NCBI GenBank assembly: GCA_029216955.1
Contig: JANAVB010016200.1
Location: 1,097,675 to 1,161,674 of the forward strand
Origin: Iris pallida
Taxonomy: Eukaryota; Streptophyta; Magnoliopsida; Asparagales; Iridaceae
Reading direction: 5' to 3'
DNA: 64,000 bases
In this document: positions 22,175 through 34,063 of the stretch, piece after piece
Layout: every line of letters starts with the position of its first letter
Numbering within the stretch: position 1 is the stretch's first letter
Position numbers and translations under genes: made by a program
The notes under the pieces: generated by a model
Told to the model about the DNA's origin: nothing
Database searches by the model: none
Seen by the model: only the letters and a program-made list of their open reading frames with translations

Positions 22175-23948
22175 CGACCTAGAATTGGCGATGATCGTGT
22201 TTGCATTGAAGCTCTGGCGGCACTACCTCTATGGTGTGGCTTGCAGAATCTACACAGATCATAAAAGCCTGAAATACTTGTTTACGCAACGAGAACTCAA
22301 CTTACGGCAGCGACGTTGGCTCGATCTCATAAAATATTATGAGCTAACGATCGAGTATACGTCGGGCAAGGGAAACGTTGTAGCCGACGTACTTAGCAGA
22401 ATGTTTATGGGATCACTGGCCATAAATAATGAGATACGACGAGACCTTGAAGCGATGGATATCGAACTCGAAATTGAGTATCGACACCTGCACCTAGTTC
22501 AGTTGAAGCTAGGATCGATCCTCCTTAGCAAAATAAAGACCCCACAGAAAGACGATTCATTCCTGAAGAAGATGCACGAGCTGATTTCAACAGGAAGGGC
22601 GACTGACTTTACGGAAGACGGAGATGGGACATTGCGACTAAAAAGAATGCTCTGTATTCCTGAAACTGGCAAACTCAGAAAAGAAATTCTGACGGAGGCA
22701 CATTATACGAGGTACTCGTTACATCCTGGAAGCACCAAGATGTACAAGGACTTGCGCACAAACTTTTGGTGGCACGGCATAAAAAAAGACGTGGCTACTT
22801 TTATATCGCAGTACATGGCGTGTCAGCAAGTGAAGGCAGAACACCAAAGGCCAGGTGGAGAGCTGCAAAACCTCGCCATTTCCGAGTGAAAGTGGGACAA
22901 CATTTTGATAGATTTTATTGTGGGATTTCCGAAGACGCCACGGAAGAATGATGCAATTTGGGTCATTTTTGATAGATTGACCAAGTCGACTCACTTCATC
23001 GCAATTAAAGTAAGATAGAGCGTCGATCGGTTAGTACATATCTATATGGACGAGATTGTTCGACTGTATGGTATACCGGCCTCAATAATTTTAAACAGAG
23101 ACGGGTGGTTCCTATAATATTTTTGGACGAGCCTGCATGCGGTGATAGGGTCCAAACTAAATTTTAGTTCTGCGTACCACCCCCAGACAGACGGTCAGAC
23201 AGAGAGGGTAAATTAAATCTTAGATGATATGTTGTATCTGTGTGCGATCGATTTAAAGACTAGTTGGGATACACATTTGTCACTTGCTAAGTTTGCGTAT
23301 AACAACAGTTATCAGTCGAGCAATCAGATGGCTCCATATGAAGCGCTCTACGAGAGGAAGTATCATTCTCCAATATGCTGGGACGAAGTCAGAGAGCGAC
23401 AAGTGCTCGGACCGGAACTGGTGGAGCAGGCCGTCGAAAAGGTCTGCTTGATCCGAGATAGACTCCGTATTGCGTAAAGTTGACAAAAGAGCTACGCAGA
23501 TCTTCGTCGACGATCGCTAAAATTTTTGGTTGGGGACAATGTGTTTTTGAAAGTAACGTCCATGCGTGGCGTGATGCGGTTCGACGTTAAAGGAAAATTG
23601 AGCCTCAGATTTGTAAGCCCCTTCGAGATAATCGAGCGAGATGCAACGGTAGCTTATCAGATCGCACTATCTCCTGTCTTGGCTGATGTGCATGATGTTT
23701 TCCATGTTTTATAACTTTAAAAATACGTGCACGATCCAAGTCACGTGGTTAGCTTCGATTAGTTGAAGCTACGTACTGACTTGTCTTACTCGGAGGAGCC
23801 TATTCAAATTTTGTACCGTAAGGAGAAGGTATTACGAAATCGGTCGATGTCTTGGGTCCGTGTACTTTGGCAGAACCATTCAGTTGAAGCGTCAACGTGG
23901 GAAATGGAGGCGGAGATGAGGGTGAAGTACCCTTCGTTGTTTGCCTAA
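22175..23948 (+). pseudogene. E2 RNase H, integrase and CHDII tail, heavily decayed Tekay type
   Basis: Coding starts abruptly at [21 protein letters not shown], inside RNase H, because of the deletion next to the LTR. RNase H motifs [12 protein letters not shown] and NVVADVLSRM follow. The integrase shows the HHCC part (THYTRYSLHPGS-like region, CQQVKAEHQRPG), a first catalytic Asp in IDFIVGFPK and the Glu in [10 protein letters not shown]. The usual SDRD at the second Asp reads LNRD, so a catalytic residue is lost. More than eight in-frame stops occur. The C-terminus has the Tekay-type tail: DVHDVFHV, YVHDPSHV, then VRVLWQNHSVEASTWEMEAEMR, a CHDII chromodomain-like motif. It ends at 23948. 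Confidence 0.82.
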
Positions 23949-24007
23949 TTTAAGGTCAGACCATTATTTTAAGTTTCGGGACGAAAATTTTTCTTAGTGG
24001 TATATTA

Positions 24008-24949
24008 TGTAGTGCCCCATTTTTGATAGGTGACGGACTTTATAATATGCTTGCGCCGAGTCAGATCGGTCAAAAACTTAGATGGCCATCTGACTTGATC
24101 GCTGAGCTTGGTAAACGATAACACATTACGGCATCGATCAAATCGATTTGGACGAATGTTACGAGAATCGATCCAACTAATGGAACGACTTCTATTGGAA
24201 TAAGTCCTAGATGCAGCGGGTTGCGTCTCGGCAAGTGAGATCTATATAAGAATCTCTTCGACAGGACCGGACTGCTGTATGGTTTTCTTGGAGCTTTTGT
24301 CGATTGGTTTTGATGAAAGTGCTTTCGAGTCATTTTCTGAATACAATCTATGAATTTCGAAGCGAAGGAATAAAGAAGGAATTCTAACTAAGTATTGGTG
24401 CCATTGCAGGAGCTCGCGTAACTAAAGCTTTAAAATTGCGAAGTGCTTTGATGGTCGGCACGATCAAAGTACTTGGTGGGTGATTCGACCCCTTCTTTTC
24501 TACACTGTCCCGCAAACGAAATTCCTTTGCCTCAAATTCATTCAAATCGACGATGCCAAGTTAAATGCATGCCAATCCACTAAGGTCAAGAACTCGAAAA
24601 AAATGTATCGATTTAGAGTAATCTACTCTGAAAATATAAGTTTTGCACCAAAACGAAAAAAGTTTAAGGTTCTAGTAAAAAGATAGACTATTTTACATGC
24701 TGTAAAATAATGTGAAATGTCGAACGTAGCTTATGATGCCTCGAGCAATTTGGTGCCTACGGGACGCTAAATCGGGAGTACGGCTACGGGAAAAATAAAT
24801 CGTTGCATGAGTTGGGAGAAATAATAATGCTGTTCAATACTGTCCGTGCTATACAAATCTGTTTGTATATATTAAATTGTTCACGCATTGGCATGGTCAT
24901 GGACATCTTGTGCACAAGTTTGATTTTTCTCGAATCGGTATCTGGGGCA
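24008..24949 (+). repeat. E2 right LTR, followed by a primer-binding site
   Basis: A 942-bp LTR matching 21234-22174, with a TATA box at 24243-24250. It is preceded by a degraded purine-rich tract (about 23974-24007), as a 3' LTR would be. It is also followed by TTGGTATC and a leader, as a 5' LTR would be. Thus it may serve both an upstream and a downstream copy of the same family. Confidence 0.82.
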
Positions 24950-25088
24950 TTGGTATCGAATTAACCTAGGGGGAATGAATAATCGTGCTTCGGCACTGAT
25001 ATATTGCGAGACCGTCAGTCAGGCTTGCAACCTAGACTGAACGGGCCAAAATGCCGTTGAGATAGTCCCAAGTGGTGTGTAACACCAG
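24950..25088 (+). other. E2 primer-binding site and first part of leader, interrupted by E3
   Basis: TTGGTATCGAA directly after the LTR matches the start of the usual tRNA-iMet primer site (TGGTATC). The leader runs on for 130 bp without an ORF and is interrupted at ACCAG (25084-25088). The same leader resumes after the second ACCAG at 63790-63794. Confidence 0.7.
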
Positions 25089-25277
25089 TGTCACTCCCAT
25101 TTCCTATTATACGTATTTTCGTATGTGTATACAAGATCTCTATCGTTTGTCAGGTGACCCGTAGTTGGACTTGACTTGCTAGCCTAGTCTTGGTTGGTCA
25201 TGACTTGGCTTAGTTTATTTTGGTTTGGTTTGGTTTGGTTTGATTGGGCTTGGTTTATTATGAGAAAACCCTCTCTT

Positions 25278-25284
25278 TATAAAG
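25278..25284 (+). promoter_or_regulatory. TATA box of E3 5' LTR
   Basis: TATAAAG, 189 bp into the LTR and followed by the pyrimidine-rich leader TTTTCTCTCTCTTCATTACTTC. The same box is at 32801-32807 in the right LTR. Confidence 0.6.
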
Positions 25285-25677
25285 CCCAACCACCCTTTTC
25301 TCTCTCTTCATTACTTCCATTTATTTCTTCCCCTTCTTCTCCATTACTCTCCCACCAACCTAGAGAGCTTAGGCAAGTGCAACTTGCTTCATGATGAATC
25401 TTCCATTTTATTGTTCTATCTTCTTCTCTACATGATTCTAAACATCTTTAGGACTTGACATTTTTTATTTTGGTGGATGGATTCTTGTAGATCTAAGTTT
25501 GTACCATTTTCGGTTTTCTTGGGTTTTGATCTATCAAACTTCTTTGTTTTCAAAATCTAGTTATTCTATGTTGTAGAGAATTTTGTTCTACCCTATTTTG
25601 ACCTATGAAAGTCCAAATTTGGACTTACAGTGAAGGTTTTATGGAGCTTGGAAGCTATGGGTTCCATGGCCATTTTG

Positions 25678-26055
25678 AGAAGATGGGTACCCATCGATTC
25701 TTGCTACATGGCACCCCATTGACTCTTGCCGCATGGGCACCCATCGATTATGGCCGTACGGGACTTTGGCCGCATGAGAAGATGGGCACCCATCGACTCT
25801 GGCGGCATGGGACTGACCGCATGAGAAGATGGGCACCCATCGACTCTTGCCGCATGGCTCCCCATCGATTCTTGCCGCATGGCACCCCATCGACTCTTGC
25901 CGCATGGGCACCCATTGACTCTGCCCGCATGGGACTCTGGCCGTATGAGAAGATGGGCACCCATCGACTCTTGCTGCATGGCACCCTATCGATTCTTACC
26001 GTATGGGCACCCATCGACTCTGGTCGCATGGGAAGATGGGCACCATCCACCCTTG
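25678..26055 (+). repeat. Minisatellite in E3 5' LTR
   Basis: Imperfect units of about 26 bp built on cacccatcgactcttgccgcatgg, mixed with longer units carrying gagaagatgg. All frames of the array stay open because the unit is short and lacks stops, so it produces long ORFs on both strands that are not genes. The matching array in the right LTR is at 33220-33600. Confidence 0.9.
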
Positions 26056-27641
26056 GCTGCGTAGTGCCTATTTTGGCTATTTTTTGTATTATTTGGCCAA
26101 ATTGTGGCCAGAATTTCTCCTAACTCCCAACATGAAAGTTTTAGATCTTTTTCTTGGCTTCAAGAATATGTTACTAGCTATTTTATGCAAGTTTTTCTCA
26201 TTCATGATAATGTAAGGATAGAACATGATAGTGGCCCGTCGTGGCGCACTCTTGACAAGCAACCTTGGCATGATAGTACATGATAGTGGCCCGTCGTGGT
26301 GCACTCTTGATAAGTAAACCTAACATGATAGTGACGGCTATCTTGACTTGCTAAGTAACTCTTGTCTTGACACAGTGGGTGATTGTGCTTGTATAAGTTA
26401 CATTTCTCGTCTTGCATCATGTTTAGGACATGAATTCCTGATTTCCATGGTCAAAAATTCGTACTGAATCTGACTAGGATAATGACTAGATTGATCAAGT
26501 AGTCCATGAAGAGGTTTTCCAGCTACAGGCAGTCCCGTTATCTGGGCGCTCTAATTGGACTTGTAGCCTGCCGTCGAGTAGGGCACATTTCCAGCACACT
26601 GTCATGTGTTGCACCCCTAAGTCACCTAATCCAACTCTCTCAACTTGTGACCGGATAACCTGGATTAAGTCTGCAGGGCTTGTGGCTGTTGGAACATCTC
26701 AATACATCTTGCTAGTAATTAGGCTTGTGATAACCCTGGTTAGTTAAAATATCAAGTCGTACTCTTTGCTTGGCCGTGAATGTTGGATGGAGTCCAATCC
26801 TGTCTAGTCTTGTCTAGATCCAGTACATGGCTATATCAGGACATGCTTGCTTACGCTTTACTCGTAGCAATAAATAGCTATAGACCCGGTTCTGTTCAGA
26901 CAAAGGGTTACAATTTCGATCCTTGTTTGGTTTAAGAATTTTAACCTGGCTTCCGGAATAGTTTCTCGTCCTCTCGTCATTTGTTGCCTTATTTATATTT
27001 CATGTTTTTCTATTACTATTCTTGTTTATGTTCTGACATGCTGGTTTTAGTTCTTAAGTGAAGCCTCCCTTGTGGCACTTGCTCTTTCTGGGGTCTGACC
27101 TAGCTGGTTTTGTATGGCCAGATTTTGGAGTAGCACCCGAGGATCTTCCAGCCTTCCAGCTAGATGGTGAACACTAGGCGCAACCCTAGCAACGAGTGGG
27201 TTTTATTTTGCTCTCTGACTCTATTATAAATTATTCTTTTGAGACGTTTAGCCACCGAGCAAGTATTAGCTCGTGTTAAATTTACATTCATGTCTGTCTA
27301 AGGGCTGTAACATGATTGACAAATCCTAGGGTTGATCATGTATGACTTAAACTCTTGCTAGTCTTCGTATTTTGTATGACTAGCTTCATGATCATATGAA
27401 TATGCAATGTATGGGATGCCTTACTTTGTATGTCTGATGATCTACCATCTTGTTACATTACTTGCTTGCTTGAGATTGAGACACTAGGCTTGTTCTTGAC
27501 CATAAGTGACTGTTGGCTTGTAGTAAAACCCTCATACATCTAGACAACCGTGACAGTACATCGAGGTGGGTTACACTTCAATGTACGTGGCTGGCTGTGT
27601 CTGTCTCTCGCTCTTCAGTATTCTGGTTCTGGGGTGTGACA

Positions 27642-27798
27642 CAGTTTAAGTGGTGGCCCATGCAGGTCTTGTAAATCAAGATGTGTGAGGGTTTCACGAA
27701 ATAGATGTCTAAATCAGCACTCGCCCTTGATCTCTACTCGTGTCTTCTAATCTTTCCGAAATCTTGACCTGGTCACATGTTTATATCCTCGATCTATC
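27642..27798 (+). other. E3 leader with a conserved block after the LTR
   Basis: The LTR end is followed by CAGTTTAAGTGGTGGCCCATGCAGG. The core AGTGGTGGCCCATGCAGGT recurs at the same place after the 5' LTRs of E4, E5 and E6. It is at the primer-site position but does not match the usual tRNA-iMet complement. Confidence 0.6.
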
Positions 27799-29160
27799 AT
27801 GGTCCTTCCTTATTGTTCTCCATGTCGTTTCTTCAGCGACATTGTTCCTGGTCCTACCGATCAGCAAGGCAGAGCACCTCCAGTGAACCAGCAGCAACCT
27901 GGAGACCAAGCCCAACACTCTGGAGCGGCCTTCCGAGTCATACATTTCGGGGATCCAGAGCCCCCAGTTCAACTTATCCAGCCTGCAGAGCCTGACAATG
28001 GAACCCTGGTGGGTCTTATCAGAGAATTGCTTGCTTCTCAAGATCGTCGGGGAGATGTCCTGCACCAGACAGTACAAGATACCATGGACAGAGTTGGTTA
28101 CCAAGGGAACAACGTGGCCAACAGCTTCAAGCGTCTGAACCCTCATTTCTTTGACGGCAGTAAAGACGCTATCGTTGCTGACCCGTGGCTTCAGGACATA
28201 GAAGTTATCCTGGAGGCAGCTAGGATTCCTGAGGAAGAGAAAGTGGCCGTTGTATGCGTGCAATTATTAGATTTTGCCCGCAGCTGGTGGACGATGCTAG
28301 CAGTTGGATTACCGACGCCTGTTTTGTGAGCAGTATTCAGCAATAAGTTCCGGACCAAGTACTTCGACGCAGTAGCTCGGTATGATCTGCAGACGAGATT
28401 CACTAATCTTAAGTAGATGGAAAGAATGGTCGATGGATATACGGCCAAGTTTTCTAGACTCAGTCGGTTTGCTCATAACTTGGTGGCAACCGAATTGGAT
28501 CGAGCCAAGCGATTCCAGTAGGGGCTCCACCTAGAGATTATTATATCGGTAGAGCAGTTTGAGCACCAGACGTTTGATGCTGTCTTATGAGCAGCGAAGA
28601 GGCATGAGTATACCTCACAGAGGATTGTAGATAGAAGCGGAGGACGAAAGAGGTCTCATGGACAGATGTTTCAGTCATCAGCACCAGCCCCGGCAGCTAG
28701 GGATTTGACTATTGGAGCTCCTAGGAGGGCGACCACAGTTTCGTCGGTTCAGCACTCGACGCCAGCGTATCCTCAGCAACAGAAGCAGAAGCAGTCTTCT
28801 GTAATAGGCTACACTCATTGTGGAAAGCCAGGACATGTAGTATCAGAGTGTCGCAAAGCACATAGATTGTGCTTGGCTTGTGGGGCACCGGATCACAAGA
28901 TAGGGTCCTGTCCGAATAGAGCTAGTTTACCATCATCAAACCTAACCAATCCATCGGTTAGGGGTCCAGCACCAGTGCAGCAGCAGTACCAGCCTCCGAG
29001 GCCATTGCTGCCTCAGGCTCAGCAGTATGCCCAAGCTCAGTTTCAGAACCGGCAGAGAGGTTTCTAACAGAGGTGATCGGCACCAAGAGGGCAAGGTCAG
29101 GCTATGGCTCTGACCGTAGCAGAAGAATTAGAATCAGGTGAGGTGGTGGCAGGTACCATT
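27799..29160 (+). pseudogene. E3 gag
   Basis: The N-terminus is Gln/Pro-rich. The capsid-like core has VGLIRELLASQDRRGD, FKRLNPHFFDGS and LDFARSWWTMLA, as in Tekay gag. Stops interrupt it at about 28327, 28414, 28519 and 28588. After a Ser/Gln-rich linker come two CCHC-type knuckles: the first has lost its first Cys (YTHCGKPGHVVSEC), the second is intact (CLACGAPDHKIGSC). Two more stops lie near 29066-29072. The start codon is uncertain; the ORF from 27799 opens with GTG-like upstream sequence. Confidence 0.82.
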
Positions 29161-32100
29161 CTCGTCAACTCTTTTCCAGCATCAGTATTATTTGATTCAG
29201 GTGCATCGCATTCAGTTATGTATGCACGATTCGCAATACGGATAGACTGGAGCCCGAGTCATTATCAGTAAGGCTCAATATACTTACTGGTAACGGTCTT
29301 GTGGGAGTAGATAGAGTATTTTTCTCATGTCGAATCATAGTTAGCGGTAGAGAGTTTCTCGCTAGGTTGATAGAATTTTTGATGGCCGGCTATGATGTGG
29401 TCCTATGAATAGATTGGTTGAAGGAGCAATACGCAAGAATAGACTGTTATATTGGCAGGATTATTTTTGGTATTTCTGGTAAGACAGAGTTTTTATTCTC
29501 TAGAGGCAAAATATAACCTTCTCCACCAGTATTGTGGATGGCATTAGCAGTGGTAGTTCAGTTTCCTAGAGTAGTAGAAGAGTTTTCTATGTATTTCCCG
29601 AAGAGCTTCCAGACATGCCCCCAGAGAAAGAGGTAGAGTTCACCATTGATTTGCTTCCAGGGACGGCACCAGTGTCAGGGGGATTCTACAGGATGGCACC
29701 TTCAGAGTTAGAGATCTTGTACAAGATGATTGAAGAACTCAGAACCAAGGGATTCATTCGTACTAGTGGATCACCTTGGGGAGCCCCGATACTTCTTGTG
29801 AAAAAGAAGGATGGTATGGCAAGATTATGTGTTGATTATCGTACCTTGAACTCTGTAACAGTCAAGAACAAATATCATCTACCAAGGATAGATGATTTAT
29901 TTGATCAACTCAGAGGAGCGGCAATATTCTCGAAGATTGACTTGCGATCAGGGTACCATCAGATCAGAGTTAGAGAGCAAGACATCCCGAAGACAGCATT
30001 CAGATCCAGATATGGACATTGGGAATTCCTTGTTATGCTATTTGGATCAACCAATGCGCCAGCCGTATTCATGGACCTCATGAATCATAATTTCATGCCC
30101 TATTTGGACCAGTTCGTAATAGTATTTATAAACGACATCTTAGTCTATAGCAAGAATGAGGCCGAGCATGAGCAGCATCTTCGTGTAGTTCTCAGATTCT
30201 CTGAGAGCACCAGTTGTACGCAAAGTTTAGTAAGTACGAGTTTTGGTTGGATCGTATCTCGTACTTAGGTCACATCATCACCAGAGGTGGAGTGGAAGTG
30301 GACCACCAGAAGATAGTGGCTATAGAGACATGGCCAATTCCCAGTACCGTCGTAGAAGTTCGGAGTTTCCTAGGATTGGCTGGCTATTACCGACGGTTTG
30401 TATCAGTCTTTGCTCGAATTTCAGCACCACTGACGCAGTTGACCTGCAAGGATGTACAATTTGCTTGGTCGACAGAGTGTCAAAGTTTATTTGAGAAATT
30501 GAAGCAGAGATTGATGACGGCCCCCATTCTCACTCTTCCAGATAGGACTAAAGGATTTTCAGTCTATTATGACGCTTCTGGCAAGGGATTGGGATGCATC
30601 TTGATACAACATGGTAAGGTAGTAGCTTATGCGTCACGTCACCTTCGTGATCATAAGAGGAATAACCCAACCCATGACTTGGAGTTAGCAGCGGTGGTTT
30701 TCGCACTTAAGCTTTGGAGGCATTATTTATATGGAGAACGGGTGGAGATTTTCACCGACCACAAGAGCCTTAAGTATGTGTTTACCCAGAAGGATCTTAA
30801 TATGCGTCAGAGGAGATGGCTAGAGCTACTTGTGGATTACGACATCAACCTGCAGTATCATCCTGGGAAGGCCAACGTAGTAGCAGATGCATTGAGCAGA
30901 AGAGCTGAAGTTTATTTTCTAACAGCGCAACCAGAATTGTTAGTCGATCTTTAGAAGATGGGTATTGAAGTTGTTTTTCCTACTAATGTGGCATTGATGG
31001 CCAGTATGCAAGTTCGGTCCAGTATAGTTGAGAGAATTAAGTTAGCTCAGTCAACGAATTCTAAGCTTCAGCGGCTTATGGCAGAATGTGTAGCAGGACG
31101 GAGAGCAGAGTTGTGTATTCATGAGGACGGTACACTTTGAAATAGAAGGCATTTTTGTGTACCTAGTGGTGATATCAGGCAAGAGATCATGGCAGAGGCT
31201 CACAGTTCACAGTATTCAATTTATCCTGGCGGTACGAAGATGTATCGTGATATCCGTCAGCATTTTTGGTGGAATGGCACGAAGAGGGAGATAGCCCGGT
31301 CTGTCTCTCGTTGTTTTGTTTACCAACAAGTTAAGGCTGAACATCAGAGACCAGCTGGACTTCTTCAACCTTTGCCGATCCCAGAATGAAAATGGGAGCA
31401 CATTTCCATGGATTTTGTAACTGGGTTACCTAAATCCCCAGTTGAAAGAGATGTTATCTGGGTTATAGTTGACAGACTCACCAAGGTAGCTCATTTTATC
31501 CCTTTCAGAATTGGCCAGTCGACGGATCAGCTTGCAGAGATGTACCTCAGGCAGATTGTTAGATTGCATGGAGTGCCAGTTAGTATCATATCAGACAGAG
31601 ATTCAAGATTCACATCACACTTTTGGCGGAGTCTTCAATAGAGCTTGGGGACTCGTCTCAAGTTTAGTTCAGCATATCATTCGCAGACAGATGGTCAGTC
31701 CGAACGCACGATTCAGACTCTAGAAGATATATTACGATCTTGTACACTCGACTTCGGTGGTTCGTAGGAAGATCACCTGCATCTTGTGGAGTTCTTCTAT
31801 AACAACAGTTTCCAGGCTAGTATCCAGATGGCACCCTTTGAAGCACTGTATGGCAGGAAGTGCAGATCACCTTTAGCTTGGGATGATGTTGACGAGAGAT
31901 AGATGCTTGGTCCAGAGATGATTACGCAGACAATCGAGGTGGTCAGACAAGTCAGAGATTATCTTCGAGTTGCCCAAGATCGCCAACGCCATTGGACCGA
32001 TTCTCATCGACGTCCCCTTGAGTTTTCAGTCGACGACCACGTGTTCCTTAGGATCTCGCCTACCCGTGGCGTCATTCGATTCGGCGTACGAGGAAAGCTT

Positions 32101-32451
32101 AGTCCTAGGTATATAGGGTCTTTCGATATCCTTGAGCGAGTAGGTGATGTGTCCTATCGTCTCGCTCTTCCGTCGTCGTTATGTGAGGTACATAACATAT
32201 TCCATGTATCCCAATTGCGACGGTATATCCCGGATCCGAGTCATATCCTTGATCATTTGGAACTGGTTGTTGGTACCAACCTTTCGTATGAGGAGAGGCC
32301 CGTATCCATATTGGACCGAAGAGAGAAGGTACTCAAGAATAAGACTATTAGTTTAGTCCGTGTTGCTTGGGGTCACCACTCTTTCGGTGAGTAAACGTGG
32401 GAGCGTGAGGATGATATCCGCTCGCGATATCCACACATGTTTGACTCATAA
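29161..32451 (+). pseudogene. E3 pol (protease, RT, RNase H, integrase, CHDII tail)
   Basis: Protease shows [11 protein letters not shown] and is then broken. Reverse transcriptase has [27 protein letters not shown] and [15 protein letters not shown]. Its active site reads [10 protein letters not shown], so the first Asp of the usual IDD is Asn (codon 30131-30133). A frameshift lies near 30205, after which the reading continues through [13 protein letters not shown]. RNase H has [12 protein letters not shown] and [12 protein letters not shown]. Integrase follows with many stops (for example 30952, 31138, 31387, 31639); its [12 protein letters not shown] and [10 protein letters not shown] motifs remain. 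The C-terminal VRVAWGHHS motif and a final stop at 32451 end the frame. Confidence 0.87.
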
Positions 32452-32599
32452 GGTATAATGTCTTCCTTATGCCTTATGCTTTAATTCCTAGCTTGCGTAA
32501 ATGATTGCTTGATTGACTGCTAGTCGTAGCTTGCTTATGATTAATATAGCATGTCCCGACATCTCTATCCTCTTGATTAAATTTCAAGGACGGAATTCT

Positions 32600-32616
32600 T
32601 TTAAGGTGGGTAGAGT
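32600..32616 (+). promoter_or_regulatory. Polypurine tract of E3
   Basis: TTAAGGTGGGTAGAGT lies directly before the LTR start TGTCAC, at the expected place for the plus-strand primer. Confidence 0.65.
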
Positions 32617-34063
32617 TGTCACTCCCGTTTTCCGTTATACATATTTTCGTATGCGTATACGAGATCTCTATCGTTTGTCAGGTGACCCGTAGTTGGACTT
32701 GACTTGCTAGCCTAGTCTTGGTTGGTCATGACTTGGCTTGGTTTAATTTGGTTTGGCTTGGTTTGATTGGGCTTGGTTCATTATAAGAAAACCCTCACTT
32801 TATAAAGCCCAACCACCCTTTTCTCTCTCTTCATTACTTCCATTTATTTCTTCTCCTTCTTCTCCATTACTCTCCCACCAACCTAGAGAGCTTAGGCAAG
32901 TGCAACTTGCTTCATGATGGATCTTCCATTTTTATTGTTTTATCTTCTTCTCTACATGATTCTAAGCATCTTTAGGACTTGACATTTTTTATTTTGGTGG
33001 ATGGATTCTTTTACATCTAAGTTTGTGCCATTTTCAGTTTTCTTGGGTTTTGATCTATCAAACTTTTTTGTTTTCAAAATCTAGTTGTTCTATATTGTAG
33101 AGAATTTCGTTCTACTCCATTTTGACCTATGAAAGTCCAAATTTGGACTTACAGTGAAGGTTTTATGGAGCTTGGAAGCTATGGGTTCCATGGCCATCTT
33201 TCTCGGATTTTATTGAGAAGATGGGTACCCATCGATTCTTGCCACATGGCACCCCATCGACTCTTGCCGTATGGGCACCCATCGACTATGGCCGCATGGG
33301 ACTCTGGCCGCATGAGAAGATGGGCACCCATTGACTCTGGCAGCATGGGACTCTGGCCGCATGAGAAGATGGACACCCATCGACTCTTGCTGCATGACAC
33401 CCCATCGATTCTTGCCGCATAGCACCCCATCGACTCTTGCCGCATGGGCACCCATCGACTCTGGCCGCATGAGACTCTGGCCGCATGAGAAGATGGGCAC
33501 CCATCGACTCTTGCCGCATGGCACCCCATCGATTCTTGCCGTATGGGCACCCATCGACTCTGGCCGCATGGGAAGATGGGCTCCCATCCACCCTTGGCCG
33601 TATAGTGCCTATTTTGGCTATTTTTTGTCCTATTCGGCTGAATTGTGGCCAGATTTTCTTCTAACTCCTAACATGAAAGTTGTAGATCTTTTCCTTGGCT
33701 TCAAGAATATGTTACAAGCTATTTTATGCAAGTTTCTTTCATTCATGATAATGTAAGGATAGAACACGATAGTGGCCCGTCATGGCGCACTCTTGACAAG
33801 CAACCTTGGCATGATAATACATGATAGTGGCCCATCATGGCGAACTATTAATAAGTAAACCTAACATGATAATCTCGATATGCTGTTGTGACGGCTATCT
33901 TGACTTGCTAAGTAACTCTTGTCTTCACACCGTGGGTGTTTGTGCTTGTATAAGCTATATGTCTCGTCTTGTATCATGTCTAGGACATGAATTTCTGATT
34001 TCCACGGTCAGGGATTCGTACTGAATCTGACTAGGATAATGACTAGATTGATCAAGTAGTCCA
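32617..34063 (+). repeat. E3 3' LTR, first segment
   Basis: The first 1447 bp of the 3' LTR, matching the 5' LTR from 25089. It is interrupted after GTCCA (34059-34063) by E4. The TATA box is at 32801-32807. Confidence 0.92.
33220..33600 (+). repeat. Minisatellite in E3 3' LTR
   Basis: The counterpart of 25678-26055, with the same core unit but a different order and number of long and short units. One flanking block also differs (ctttctcggattttatt is present at about 33197-33213 only here). Confidence 0.9.

Larger units (their letters stand above)
25089..27641 (+). repeat. E3 5' LTR
   Basis: A 2553-bp LTR. It contains a TATA box (TATAAAG) at 25278-25284, a CT-rich leader, a minisatellite at 25678-26055, and a run of GGCCCGTCGTGGCGCACTCTTGA-like words at 26230-26320. 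Its end (CAGTATTCTGGTTCTGGGG) is shared with the LTR ends of E4 and E5. Compared with the right LTR it differs by scattered substitutions and by minisatellite copy content. Confidence 0.92.

Noticed and set aside
25201..25394. Short hydrophobic ORF (MVMTWLSLFWFGLVWF)
   Set aside because: It comes from a GGTTTGGTTT repeat near the E3 LTR TATA box; no homology and no conservation in the other LTR frame.
25605..26123. Long plus-strand ORF with repeated MGTHRL-type peptides, and minus-strand frames over the same stretch
   Set aside because: All frames stay open because of the 26-bp minisatellite in the E3 LTR. The matching stretch at 33129-33756 behaves likewise. No start context or domain supports a gene.
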